In this document: positions 25,546-34,221 of the stretch, piece by piece | Numbering within the stretch: the first letter of the stretch is position 1 | How the letters are laid out: each line of letters begins with the position of its first letter | Assembly (NCBI GenBank): GCA_902801465.1 | Contig: CADCIH010000007.1 | Coordinates: forward strand, 42,782 to 106,781 | Reading direction: 5' to 3' | From: an uncultured Bacteroidia bacterium | GTDB lineage: Bacteria; Bacteroidota; Bacteroidia; Bacteroidales; F082 | DNA: 64,000 nt | The notes under the pieces: generated by a model | Seen by the model: only the letters and a program-made list of their open reading frames with translations | Database searches by the model: none | Told to the model about the DNA's origin: nothing | Made by a program: the position numbers and the translations under genes

Positions 25546-28092
25546 ATGAAAAGAATGGTTCTTTCTCTTCTGGTCCTGCTCGGATGCCTGACAATGAAGG
25601 CGTCCCCCGTCAGCCTAGAGGAGGCTCGCTCGCTCGGACAGCGTTTCGTCCGCGCCAATTTCGAACTCACCAGGCAGAGCGATGAGCTCACGCTCGTTTA
25701 TTCCATGCCTTCGTTCTACGTGTTCAACGTCGGGGAGACGGGATTCGTGATGATCTCCGCCTACGACAATTACCGCCCCCTGCTTGGCTATTCGCAGGAA
25801 GGCACCTTCAATCCCGACGACATGGCCCCAGCCACAGCCGACTTCCTGAATCGTGTCAACGACTATCGTACCACCCGTACCAATGTCGCCGCCACCCCGG
25901 ATGTCCTTGCCGACTGGGAATCACTGAGAAACTACGGTCACCTCGTCTCCCGTTACGGAGGAAGGGATGGTAGCTATCTGGTGCAGACCAAATGGAACCA
26001 GAACTATCCTTACAACTACTGCTGCCCCGCCGCAAGTGGAGGTCCTGGCGGACACGTCTATGCCGGTTGTGTGGCTACGGCAGGCGCCCAGGTGATGAGA
26101 TACTGGTGCCATCCCGAACATGGACAGGGGAGCCATACCTATTATCCAGAAGACCATCCGGAATACGGTCCCCTCACCGCCAACTTCGGCGAAACCACCT
26201 ACGACTGGGCCAATATGCCTCTTACCATCAGCTCCGCTTCACCCATTGAGCAAATCGAAGCCGTGGGCACCTTGATCTATCACGTGGGTGTTTCAGTCGA
26301 CATGAACTACCGTCCCACCAGCAGTGGCGCCGTCACCGGTCTGCTCACCACTACGCTTCCGGAGCATTTCTTCTACACCACCCACATGGAACACAATTAT
26401 CGCGAGAACTATACCAGAGAGCAATACTGCAACTTCCTGGTCTCCAATATCGACATGAGTTGGCCGATACTTCATCGCGGCAATGGCCATGCCTACGTGG
26501 TCGACGGCTACGACGATGCAGGCTTGTTCCACTTCAATTGGGGATGGAGCGGCTCCAACGACGCGTTTTACGACATCGACGGTCATAACTATGCCGAAGG
26601 CGAGAGCGCCATCCTCAACTGCGTCCCCGCAGAAGTCTATGACGCCACTCCCAAAGAACCGACCAGCCTGACGGCAACTCCCGCAACAAACAACGAACTC
26701 GCCACCACCGTGTCATGGACCAACCCGACACAGACCCTGGTGAACAATCCGCTGACCACCATCGATCAGATTGTGGTCATGCGCAACAACGATATCGTCT
26801 ATACTGAGGATAATGTCACCCCCGGCGCCACCATGTCGATTACCGACACCTCCGTCCCGTTCTTCAGCACCTATACCTACAAAGTATATGCAGTGATCAA
26901 TGGACAAAGAGGCAAGACGGCCGAGGTCAACGGAATCCACGTGGGTCCCACCTGCCAGTGGAAGTTCGTCATCTCCGGAAGTAACATGATGGGATGGAGA
27001 GGCTCACGTATCGATGTTTATGACTGCACCGGTGCCAAAGCCACCAGCGTCAGCGTCAATAGCCCTAATCCCGCGTCGGTGAATGTGGACATGCCCCTCG
27101 GCATGGTGAAACTGGCATGGGTGCTGTCCGACAATGTGACGAGCGATTATGGTATCTCCATCAATGTCAAGGACGCCAACAACACCTCCGTCTATAGCTA
27201 TTCCGGGAACATCCTCTCGATGGAACAGGGATTCTTCTACGAAGGCAACAACGGCTGCGGACAGACTCCCGATTGTGGTACGCCATCAAATCTGACCGCT
27301 GTACAGGATGCCGACGATGATCATGTCATAGTTCTTCAATGGAATGGCGTTGACAACCCAGACTATGGCTATCTTGTCTATCGCGACGACATGATGCTCG
27401 CCATGACCTCTGAAACGACCTTCCGCGATGAGACGGCAACCATCGGAGGCCATTGCTACTATGTGACGACCTTGTGCAATGGTGGTATGAATGGAGAATA
27501 CTCCAATATGGCCTGCCAAGCCTCCGGCGCCTGTTATCCGCCTCGCAATTTCTACTTTGAAGTCACCAACAACTTCAAGTGCAACCTCACCTGGGAACGT
27601 CCGTCACCCGACGATGGCTTGTCTGGCTATATCCTTTACCGTAAAATGGCAGGGGAGGAGTATGAACGCATCAAACTCCTGGGCGCGAACAAGACCTCTC
27701 ATACCGACAACAGCGTCTCGCAAGAAGGCGACTACTACTACAAATTGGTTGCCTACTACCAGGGCCTCGACTGCGAATCGGCTCCCGCCGCCAACCTCAA
27801 TGAGCCTAATGTCTATCACGTCCATTTCTACTACTCAATCGATGCTGTCGACGAGTCAGACGACAACCGCGTGAGCCTCTATCCCAATCCCACTACGGGC
27901 ATGCTGAACGTGGAAGCTCCCTCGATGCAACACCTGGCCGTGTATAACATGCTCGGACAACTGGTCTTCGAAACCAATGTGAACGGCGATTCCACCTCCA
28001 TCAATATGAAGGAATTCGGAAGCGGCATGTTCATGGTATCGGTTCAAACTGCCGACGGCGTCGTGATCAAGAAAATATCAGTTGTAGAATAA
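25546..28092 (+). CDS. C10 (streptopain-like) cysteine peptidase with T9SS tail, copy 2
   Basis: 848 residues. The signal peptide ends near LTMKAS. The propeptide includes GFVMISAYDNYRPLLGYSQE. The active site is Cys175 in VYAGCVATAGAQVMRYW and His315 in NGHAYVVDGYDD; the extra Cys found before YAGC in copies 1 and 3 is Val here. After the catalytic domain come an Fn3-like domain (TSLTATPATNNELATTVSW), the GPTCQWKFV...MGWRG beta domain, two Fn3-like repeats (YLVYRDDMML; YILYRKMAGEEYERIKLL) and the T9SS domain (LYPNPTTGMLNVE). It is probably secreted and self-activating. Substrates are unknown. It sits in a probable operon with copies 1 and 3. Confidence 0.92.
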   Translation: MKRMVLSLLVLLGCLTMKASPVSLEEARSLGQRFVRANFELTRQSDELTLVYSMPSFYVFNVGETGFVMISAYDNYRPLLGYSQEGTFNPDDMAPATADFLNRVNDYRTTRTNVAATPDVLADWESLRNYGHLVSRYGGRDGSYLVQTKWNQNYPYNYCCPAASGGPGGHVYAGCVATAGAQVMRYWCHPEHGQGSHTYYPEDHPEYGPLTANFGETTYDWANMPLTISSASPIEQIEAVGTLIYHVGVSVDMNYRPTSSGAVTGLLTTTLPEHFFYTTHMEHNYRENYTREQYCNFLVSNIDMSWPILHRGNGHAYVVDGYDDAGLFHFNWGWSGSNDAFYDIDGHNYAEGESAILNCVPAEVYDATPKEPTSLTATPATNNELATTVSWTNPTQTLVNNPLTTIDQIVVMRNNDIVYTEDNVTPGATMSITDTSVPFFSTYTYKVYAVINGQRGKTAEVNGIHVGPTCQWKFVISGSNMMGWRGSRIDVYDCTGAKATSVSVNSPNPASVNVDMPLGMVKLAWVLSDNVTSDYGISINVKDANNTSVYSYSGNILSMEQGFFYEGNNGCGQTPDCGTPSNLTAVQDADDDHVIVLQWNGVDNPDYGYLVYRDDMMLAMTSETTFRDETATIGGHCYYVTTLCNGGMNGEYSNMACQASGACYPPRNFYFEVTNNFKCNLTWERPSPDDGLSGYILYRKMAGEEYERIKLLGANKTSHTDNSVSQEGDYYYKLVAYYQGLDCESAPAANLNEPNVYHVHFYYSIDAVDESDDNRVSLYPNPTTGMLNVEAPSMQHLAVYNMLGQLVFETNVNGDSTSINMKEFGSGMFMVSVQTADGVVIKKISVVE

Positions 28093-28124
28093 ATATATTT
28101 ATAACTAATTAAATAATTAAAACA

Positions 28125-30698
28125 ATGAAAAAAACTGGTTTGTTACTTTTGACCTTGGTTCTCGCCCTGGGTACCGCTTTTGCGGGTCCGGTCGACGTGA
28201 ACTCGGCCAAGTCGTTGGGACAGAAGTTCCTCCAGACGAGATTCGAAATGACAAGAGGTGCGGACTTGCAACTCTATTACACAGTGTCTTCTGACAATGG
28301 AGATCCTTGTGCCTATGTATTCAACAACGGCACCGAGGGCTTTGTGATTGTTGCTGCCGCTGACAATGTGCGTCCCATCCTCGGCTATTCGAACAATGGT
28401 GCATTCGATGCCACCAATCCTTATAACGGTGCGATGTATATGCTCGAGACCTATAAGAACAGCATCAGCTATGCCATCGAGAAGCGCATTGCCGCTACTC
28501 CTGAGATTGCTTCCGAATGGGAGATGCTGAGAACTTATGGCCGCCTCAGTAACAGAAAAGAGGGTGTCGTAGGTCCTCTGGTCCAGACCAAGTGGAACCA
28601 AGACAGCCCCTACAACCTCTATGCTCCGCCTACCCAGGGTGGACATAGCGGCTCTGGTGGACGTTGCTATGCTGGCTGCGTCGCCACGGCTATGGGTCAG
28701 CTGATGAGATTCTGGAATGCTCCCATCCAAGGTGAGGGCAGCCACGGTTACAATTGCATCGGTTATGCTCCCACCTATTATAACTATGGTTACCAGTATG
28801 CCAATTTCGGTGAAACGACCTATCAGTGGGATCTCATGCCTCTGACGTTGAGCAATGCCAGCCAAGAGGAAATCGAAGCCGTCGCCACTTTGCTCTATCA
28901 CTGTGGTGTGGCAACGGATATGACCTTTGACTGGGATGGTAGCGGAACCTATTCCGACATCGTCCCCGGTGCAATGGCCTCCTATTTCGATTACGACTAC
29001 TGCGTTAAGAGAAATAGAAGCTCCTACTCACTGCCTAACTGGATCAACCTGCTGAAGACCGAGTTCGACCTTGGCCGCCCGGTGTATTACTCTGGCCAGA
29101 GCTCGGAAGGCGGTCATGCTTTCGTTTGCGACGGATACGATGAGAACGACATGATGCACTTCAACTTCGGTTGGAGTGGTAGCGACGACGACTTCTATGT
29201 AGTGGATGCCATCGACTATGCCTCAAACGCTGCCGCCATCTTCAATTACGTTCCGAGTTTTGTCTATAACGGTACCGCCCAGGCACCTACCAACGTCACT
29301 GCTGTCAAAGCCAGCGACATCGCTCAGTCTGCCACCATCTCCTGGACCAATCCCACCAAGTTCTTGAACAACCAGAACCTTACTACCATCGACCAGATAG
29401 TGGTTACCAGAGACGGTATCGAGATTTATTCAGTCGACAATGCCACTCCGGGTGCTGCCATGAGCTTTGTGGATGATAATGTTCCTTGCTACAGCACTTT
29501 CGAATACAGAGTCTATGCCATGATTGGCGACGTGAGAGGCGCTGCTGGAGTTGCCACCGAGTCGTTCGGTCCTACCTGCCAATGGAAAGCTGTGGTCACC
29601 GCTACCGCCATGCAAGGCTGGAAAGGTGGCTATGTGTACGCCTATGACGGCGCTGGTCGCAAGATCACTTCCTTCACCATGACGAGCAACAATCCTCAGA
29701 CCATTAATTTGGATCTCACCCTCGGCAGAGTGAGGTTCGCCTGGAGGGAAGGCACGGACGCCGTCAGTCTCTCCATCAAACTCAAGAACGCCCAGAATGA
29801 GGAAGTGTACTATTTCACCGGCAACTCGTCCGAAATTCCGGAAGGCTTCTTCTACGAAGGCAACAACGGCTGCGATGGTAGCGCCCAATGCTCACTCCCA
29901 GGTGAACTCTTCGCCACGGAGGTTGAGGGTAAGGTGACCCTTTCATGGGAAGCCGCCAGCAATCCTGGCTATGGCTACAACATCTATCGTGACGGTTATC
30001 TCTTCGAACTGGCCCAGACCAATTCCTTCGTCGATGAATATGCCGACCTCGGTGGCCACTGCTACCAAGTCTGCGTGCTGTGCGACGGTGGCGAGTCGCC
30101 GTTGTCGAACGAAGCCTGTGCCACCTCTGGCGAAGGCTGCGAAACCGGAAGCAACCTCTGGTACGAACTGCAAGCCAGCGGAAAACCGATCATCTCTTGG
30201 GAAGCCCCTGAAAATTCAGCCAACGCACAAGGCGGCTATTATGTCTATAGAAAGGTCAATGACGGTGAGTACGAGCGCGTCAAGCTCTTGAACTTCAACA
30301 AGACCGAATATAAGGAAACCAAGGCCATGGAAGAGGGTAACTGGTATTACTACAAAGTGATTCCTTACTACCAAGCTATCGACTGCTTCTCAGCTCCCAT
30401 CAAGAGCAAGTACAACAATGAGCACTTTGTGAAGGTCTATTTCTCGCTCGACGGCGTCAACGAGAATGCCTCCGACGTTAACCTCTATCCGAACCCGACC
30501 AAGGATAGCTTCACCATCGAGGCTGTGGACATCCAGAACGTGATGGTCTTCAACACCGTGGGCCAGATGGTTTACAACCAGACCTGCGAAGGCAACCGCG
30601 CCGTGATCAACCTCGGCAATGTGGAAGCCGGCCTCTACATGGTAAAGGTCGTCACCGCCAGCGGCGAAAGCATCCAGAAAGTCTCTGTGATTAGATAA
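28125..30698 (+). CDS. C10 (streptopain-like) cysteine peptidase with T9SS tail, copy 3
   Basis: 857 residues. The signal peptide ends GTAFA. The propeptide includes GFVIVAAADNVRPILGYSNN. The catalytic pair is Cys185 (CYAGCVATAMGQLMRFW) and His331 (GGHAFVCDGYDEND), followed by MHFNFGWSG. Downstream are an Fn3-like domain (APTNVTAVKASDIAQSATI), the WKAVVTATAMQGWKGGYVY beta domain, two Fn3-like repeats (YNIYRDGYLF; YYVYRKVNDGEYERVKLL) and the T9SS domain (LYPNPTKDSFTIE). It is most like copy 2 in its C-terminal half. The preceding 32-base gap is AT-rich. Transcription should end at the strong hairpin at 30722-30741. Confidence 0.92.
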   Translation: MKKTGLLLLTLVLALGTAFAGPVDVNSAKSLGQKFLQTRFEMTRGADLQLYYTVSSDNGDPCAYVFNNGTEGFVIVAAADNVRPILGYSNNGAFDATNPYNGAMYMLETYKNSISYAIEKRIAATPEIASEWEMLRTYGRLSNRKEGVVGPLVQTKWNQDSPYNLYAPPTQGGHSGSGGRCYAGCVATAMGQLMRFWNAPIQGEGSHGYNCIGYAPTYYNYGYQYANFGETTYQWDLMPLTLSNASQEEIEAVATLLYHCGVATDMTFDWDGSGTYSDIVPGAMASYFDYDYCVKRNRSSYSLPNWINLLKTEFDLGRPVYYSGQSSEGGHAFVCDGYDENDMMHFNFGWSGSDDDFYVVDAIDYASNAAAIFNYVPSFVYNGTAQAPTNVTAVKASDIAQSATISWTNPTKFLNNQNLTTIDQIVVTRDGIEIYSVDNATPGAAMSFVDDNVPCYSTFEYRVYAMIGDVRGAAGVATESFGPTCQWKAVVTATAMQGWKGGYVYAYDGAGRKITSFTMTSNNPQTINLDLTLGRVRFAWREGTDAVSLSIKLKNAQNEEVYYFTGNSSEIPEGFFYEGNNGCDGSAQCSLPGELFATEVEGKVTLSWEAASNPGYGYNIYRDGYLFELAQTNSFVDEYADLGGHCYQVCVLCDGGESPLSNEACATSGEGCETGSNLWYELQASGKPIISWEAPENSANAQGGYYVYRKVNDGEYERVKLLNFNKTEYKETKAMEEGNWYYYKVIPYYQAIDCFSAPIKSKYNNEHFVKVYFSLDGVNENASDVNLYPNPTKDSFTIEAVDIQNVMVFNTVGQMVYNQTCEGNRAVINLGNVEAGLYMVKVVTASGESIQKVSVIR

Positions 30699-30715
30699 GA
30701 AGAGCGTCTGGTAAT

Positions 30716-30747
30716 AAAAAAAGCGCCTCAATTGAGGCGCTTTTTTT
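30716..30747. terminator. Bidirectional intrinsic terminator
   Basis: A perfect 20-base palindrome AGCGCCTCAATTGAGGCGCT (30722-30741) lies between an A-run (30716-30722) and a T-run (30741-30747). It serves the C10 cluster on the plus strand and folA on the minus strand. The T-run overlaps the folA stop codon (30746-30748). Confidence 0.92.
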
Positions 30748-31237
30748 ATTTGCGTTCCCAAACCTCAAACCTATACGAGTAATCCACCTGGGGATCGTCG
30801 TCGAAGACCCTAAGGTCGATGAGCTCCCAGTTCTCGAAGTTGATGAAAGGAAAATAAGTGTCGGCCTCGAACTCCTTGTCGAGCCGTGTCAGATACAACT
30901 TGTCGACCTTGGGCAGGAACTGCTCGTAGATGCTCCCGCCGCCCATGATGAAGACCTCTTCCTCGTCCTCAACCATCTTCAACACCTCAGGAATGGAATG
31001 GGCAAGCTCAAAGCCTTCAGGAGCCTCCTCCATACGCGAGGAGATGATGATGTTGCGCCGGTGAGGCAGTGGCCTTTGTCCAGGCAACGACAGCCATGTG
31101 TTGTAACCCATGACAACGGTATGCCCCAAGGTCACTTCCTTGAAATGCTTCAAATCGTTGCTGTTGTGCCAAATCAGCTGGTTGTCCTTGCCGATGGCCC
31201 TGTTTTTAGCCATCGCCACAATAATCGATAATCCCAT
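30746..31237 (-). CDS. folA: Dihydrofolate reductase
   Basis: 163 residues. Typical start SIIVAMAKNRAIGKDNQLIW, active-site acid Asp28 (NDLKHFKEVT), NADPH site VMGYNTWLSLPG, and FIMGGGSIYEQFLP. The loop before Asp28 reads LIWHNSND, lacking the prolines that E. coli (LPWNLPAD) and most relatives have. It reduces dihydrofolate made by the upstream thyA product, so the pair forms the thymidylate cycle. It is last in the probable operon bfn-like, permease, thyA, folA. The spacer from thyA consists of ACGGAGA/ACGGAAA heptamers. Confidence 0.94.
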   Translation of the reverse strand: MGLSIIVAMAKNRAIGKDNQLIWHNSNDLKHFKEVTLGHTVVMGYNTWLSLPGQRPLPHRRNIIISSRMEEAPEGFELAHSIPEVLKMVEDEEEVFIMGGGSIYEQFLPKVDKLYLTRLDKEFEADTYFPFINFENWELIDLRVFDDDPQVDYSYRFEVWERK

Positions 31238-31250
31238 AATTAGTTAATAG

Positions 31251-31287
31251 TTTTCCGTTCTCCGTTTTCCGTTCTCCGTTCTCCGTT
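31251..31287. repeat. ACGGAGA/ACGGAAA heptamer tandem repeat
   Basis: Five tandem 7-base units (plus-strand TTTTCCG / TTCTCCG register) fill most of the spacer between thyA and folA. It is purine-rich on the transcript and runs into the thyA stop codon (31286-31288). Confidence 0.8.
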
Positions 31288-32113
31288 ACACCGACACTTC
31301 CCCCTTGATCGCCGGCCATGGATCGTAATTGATTAATGTGAAGTCTTCATATTTGAACCCGAAGATGTCCTTCACCTCGGGGTTCAGTACCATCGTAGGC
31401 AGCGGGCGAGGAGTCCTCGTGAGCTGCAGTTTCACCTGCTCGATGAGGTTGTTGTAGATGTGTACGTCGCCAAACGTATGTACGAACTCGCCAGGTTGCA
31501 ACCCGCATACCTGCGCCATCATCATGGTGAGGAGGGCGTAAGAGGCGATGTTGAACGGGACTCCGAGAAACACGTCGGCGCTGCGTTGGTAGAGCTGACA
31601 TGAGAGCTTGCCTTCAGCCACGTAGAACTGGAAGAAAGCGTGGCACGGAGGCAAAGCGGCTTTGCCAGCCGCTACATTGGCGGCAAAGTCCTTCTCATGC
31701 TCGTCAGGCAAGACGCTGGGATTCCACGCCGTCACGATATGCCGGCGGCTGTTGGGGTTCTCCTTGATGCTCTTAACCACTTCGGCAATCTGGTCGATGC
31801 CCTCATTGTTCCAGTTGCGCCACTGTGCGCCGTAAACGGGGCCCAGGTCGCCGTTGGCATCGGCCCACTCGTCCCAGATGCTCACCTTGTTGTCGTGCAG
31901 ATACTTGATGTTGGTATCGCCGCTCAGCAGCCACAGCAGCTCGTGGATGATCGACTTCAGGTGGACCTTCTTGGTGGTCACCAAAGGGAAGCCCTCCTGG
32001 AGGTCGAACCGCATCTGGTAGCCGAACACACTGATGGTGCCGGTGCCGGTGCGGTCGCCCTTTTGGACACCATGGTCGAGAATATGCTGGAGAAGATCGA
32101 GGTATTGCTTCAT
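31286..32113 (-). CDS. thyA: Thymidylate synthase
   Basis: 275 residues. Signatures are [43 protein letters not shown], catalytic Cys157 in [31 protein letters not shown] and FGDVHIYNN. It converts dUMP to dTMP using methylenetetrahydrofolate. There is an insertion of about ten residues ([16 protein letters not shown]) before the catalytic loop compared with the E. coli enzyme, a feature of many ThyA proteins. It lies between the nucleoside permease gene and folA on the minus strand. The start ATG at 32113 follows a pyrimidine-rich heptamer spacer ending in TTCCC. Confidence 0.96.
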   Translation of the reverse strand: MKQYLDLLQHILDHGVQKGDRTGTGTISVFGYQMRFDLQEGFPLVTTKKVHLKSIIHELLWLLSGDTNIKYLHDNKVSIWDEWADANGDLGPVYGAQWRNWNNEGIDQIAEVVKSIKENPNSRRHIVTAWNPSVLPDEHEKDFAANVAAGKAALPPCHAFFQFYVAEGKLSCQLYQRSADVFLGVPFNIASYALLTMMMAQVCGLQPGEFVHTFGDVHIYNNLIEQVKLQLTRTPRPLPTMVLNPEVKDIFGFKYEDFTLINYDPWPAIKGEVSV

Positions 32114-32150
32114 GGGAATGCGGAATGCGGAATTAGGAATGCGGAATTAG
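32114..32150. repeat. GGAATGC/GGAATTA heptamer tandem repeat
   Basis: Five 7-base units on the plus strand fill the spacer between the thyA start and the permease stop. The stop codon TAA of the permease gene (32147-32149) lies inside the last unit. Confidence 0.8.
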
Positions 32151-33424
32151 GCCTTTTCGGGGTTGTGCTTGTATTTAAACAAGATGGCGAACAGGATGCC
32201 TACCACAAAGGCGAAGGCGGCGAACACATACCATGCCGTCGACCAGCCCGTCATGATGTTGAAGCTCGGGTCGGCGCTGGGGTTGAACACGAAACGGTTG
32301 ACCACCGCCTGGGCGCAGAACGAGCCGATGGTGGCGCCGAGACCGTTGGTCATCATCATGAACACGCCCTGGGCGCTCGAACGGATGCTCACGTCGGTGT
32401 TCTGGTCGACGAAGAGTGAGCCGCTGATGTTGAAGAAGTCGAAGGCCACGCCGTAGACGATCATCGAGAGGATGAGCAGCACCAGGCCGAAGCCGGTGGG
32501 ATAGCCCGCGCCGAGGAAGAAGAAGCGCAAGGCCCAAGCCACAAAGGCGATGAGCATCACCTTCTTGATGCCGAATTTCTTCAGGAAGAAGGGGATCAAG
32601 AGGATGCAGAGGGTCTCCGAGATCTGCGAGATGGAGGAGAGGAACACGTTGTTCTTCACCGCGAAGGCGTTGGCGTATTGAGGGTCGGTTCCGAAAGCGT
32701 CGAGGTAAGGCGTAGCGAAGCCGTTGGTCACCTGCAGGCACATGCCAAGGAGGAACGAGAAGATGAAGAAGATGCACATCTTCGAGTCCTTGAACAGCGA
32801 GAAGGCACGCAGGCCGAAGGTGTCGACAAACGATTTGCTCTCCACGTTCTTGTTGACGGGGCAGTTCGGCAGCGTGAAGGCGTAGAATCCGAGGATGATG
32901 CCCCAGGCGGCTGAGACGAACAGTTGCATGTAGTTGTCCTTAAATCCAGTGAAGTTCACGATCCACATCGAGAGGATGAAGCCGATGGTACCGAACACGC
33001 GGATGGGAGGGAAGGCCTTCACCGTGTCGAGGCCAGCCTGGTTCAAGGCGTTGTACGAAACGGAGTTGCCCAAGGCGATGGTGGGCATGAAGAAAGCCAC
33101 GCTCAGCGCATACCACGGGAAGATCTGCCCGAAGGTGATATCGTTGCCGTATTTCAGTCCCATGTAGCCGGCCAGCGCCATGAAGATGGCGGCCAGGAAG
33201 TGGCAGATGCCCAGCATCTTCTGTGCCGGCACCCAACGGTCGGCGATGATGCCGATGAGCGTGGGCATGAAGAGAGATACGATGCCTTGGATGGCGAAAA
33301 ATTTTCCGATGTGGGCTCCCATGCCGACACGGCCGAGATAGATTCCCAGAGAACAGAGATAAGCTCCCCAGACCGCGAAGATCAGGAAGTTCATCACAAT
33401 AAGTCTAAACTTGATTCCTTTCAT
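32147..33424 (-). CDS. Nucleoside:proton symporter, MFS family (NupG/XapB type)
   Basis: 425 residues with about twelve membrane segments. The start KGIKFRLIVMNFLIFAVWGAY and the segments with IGIIADRWVPAQKMLGICH and NSVSYNALNQAGLDTVKAFPPIRVFGTIGFI match the nucleoside permease branch of the major facilitator superfamily. FVDQNTDVSIRSSAQGVFMM in the C-terminal half is also typical. It should import nucleosides driven by protons, which fits beside thyA and folA: salvaged pyrimidine nucleosides feed the dUMP/dTMP pool. Its start is 21 bases after the bfn-like stop. Confidence 0.9.
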   Translation of the reverse strand: MKGIKFRLIVMNFLIFAVWGAYLCSLGIYLGRVGMGAHIGKFFAIQGIVSLFMPTLIGIIADRWVPAQKMLGICHFLAAIFMALAGYMGLKYGNDITFGQIFPWYALSVAFFMPTIALGNSVSYNALNQAGLDTVKAFPPIRVFGTIGFILSMWIVNFTGFKDNYMQLFVSAAWGIILGFYAFTLPNCPVNKNVESKSFVDTFGLRAFSLFKDSKMCIFFIFSFLLGMCLQVTNGFATPYLDAFGTDPQYANAFAVKNNVFLSSISQISETLCILLIPFFLKKFGIKKVMLIAFVAWALRFFFLGAGYPTGFGLVLLILSMIVYGVAFDFFNISGSLFVDQNTDVSIRSSAQGVFMMMTNGLGATIGSFCAQAVVNRFVFNPSADPSFNIMTGWSTAWYVFAAFAFVVGILFAILFKYKHNPEKA

Positions 33425-33431
33425 TATTTTA

Positions 33432-33481
33432 AATTTTAAAATTCCTCATTCCTCATTCCTCATTCCTAATTCCGCATTAAT
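33432..33481. repeat. GGAATGA heptamer tandem repeat invading the 3' end of a coding region
   Basis: Plus-strand units TTCCTCA (three times), TTCCTAA and TTCCGCA. The repeat covers the last codons and the stop (33446-33448) of the bfn-like gene, so the protein's tail is encoded by repeat units. Confidence 0.78.
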
Positions 33482-34042
33482 CAAATCTCGAATCTCTGCG
33501 GCCTTTTCATAATTTTCCTCTTCGATGGCCAAGTCGAGCAGCTGCTGTAGCTGTTCCACGCTGAGGTCCTCGAGATTGTCACTTTGAGCTTCTTCGGTGG
33601 GCTCCGGGTCGGGCTCCTCCACCTTGTCAAGGTCTTCCGTCTCGATGCCGGCTTCCTGCATCACGCTCTCGTAGGCCGAGATGGGGCAGCCGAAGCGAAC
33701 GGCCAAGGCGATGGCGTCGGAGGGACGCGCGTCGATCATCGAGATGTCGTCGCCCTGCTTGCAGATCAGCGTGGCGTAGAACACCCCGTCAAGGAAACGG
33801 GTGATGACCACTTCGGTCAAGTCCACGTCATAGTTGAGGGCAAAGCGTTTGAAGAGGTCGTGGGTGAGGGGCCTTGAAGGCTGGTTGCCCTCTAGTCCCA
33901 AGGCGATGGACTGGGCCTCGCTGGTTCCGATGACGATGGGTAGCTGACGACGTGACGTCTTGTCTTCCATGATCAAGACGTAGGCGCCACTCGACCCCTG
34001 ACTGTATAACAATTCCTTGATTTCTAATGTGACTTTGTTCAT
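33446..34042 (-). CDS. Bifunctional nuclease-like protein (DUF151) with C-terminal UVR-type motif
   Basis: 198 residues from ATG 34042 (a TTG two codons upstream is less likely). Residues 1-135 are a DUF151/BFN domain: YVLIMEDKTSRRQLPIVIGT, EAQSIALGLEG, RPLTHDLF and ARPSDAIALAVRFGCPI. An acidic linker (about 140-165) leads to a UVR-like helix LLDLAIEEENYEKAAEIRDLI. Family members are linked to nuclease activity or to stress and wound responses; direct function in bacteria is uncertain. The last residues ([11 protein letters not shown]) are encoded by the heptamer repeat. It is the first gene of the operon with the permease, thyA and folA. Confidence 0.88.
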   Translation of the reverse strand: MNKVTLEIKELLYSQGSSGAYVLIMEDKTSRRQLPIVIGTSEAQSIALGLEGNQPSRPLTHDLFKRFALNYDVDLTEVVITRFLDGVFYATLICKQGDDISMIDARPSDAIALAVRFGCPISAYESVMQEAGIETEDLDKVEEPDPEPTEEAQSDNLEDLSVEQLQQLLDLAIEEENYEKAAEIRDLINAELGMRNEE

Positions 34043-34058
34043 TTTCAATGAAATAGAC

Positions 34059-34076
34059 GGAAGAAGACCTTCTTCC
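34059..34076. promoter_or_regulatory. Palindrome in the leader of the bfn-like operon
   Basis: GGAAGAAG (34059-34066), 2-base spacer, CTTCTTCC (34069-34076): a perfect 8-bp inverted repeat between the promoter and the start codon, close to the expected transcription start. Possible operator or leader hairpin. Confidence 0.45.
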
Positions 34077-34086
34077 CTTCAAATGC

Positions 34087-34117
34087 CAAAAATAGAAATT
34101 ATTCCTGACATCGCCAA
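34087..34117 (-). promoter_or_regulatory. Promoter of the bfn-like/permease/thyA/folA operon
   Basis: On the minus strand, TTG (34115-34117), 20-base spacer, TATTTTTG (34087-34094). Confidence 0.65.
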
Positions 34118-34154
34118 GAAAAAAAGAGGGTCGGTGAATTTTTTGAAAATTGTC

Positions 34155-34185
34155 TTTGAAGTTTTTCGATTTGTTACTATTTTTG
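34155..34185 (+). promoter_or_regulatory. Consensus promoter for the membrane pyrophosphatase
   Basis: TTTG (34155-34158), exactly 19 bases, TATTTTTG (34178-34185), 36 bases before the ATG at 34222. Confidence 0.75.
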
Positions 34186-34221
34186 CCTCTTGAAATCTAA
34201 AATCATTAAATATCTAATCGT

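Noticed and set aside
30700-30750. Transfer RNA or small RNA gene at the hairpin
   Set aside because: The 20-base palindrome with A and T runs is fully explained as a bidirectional terminator.
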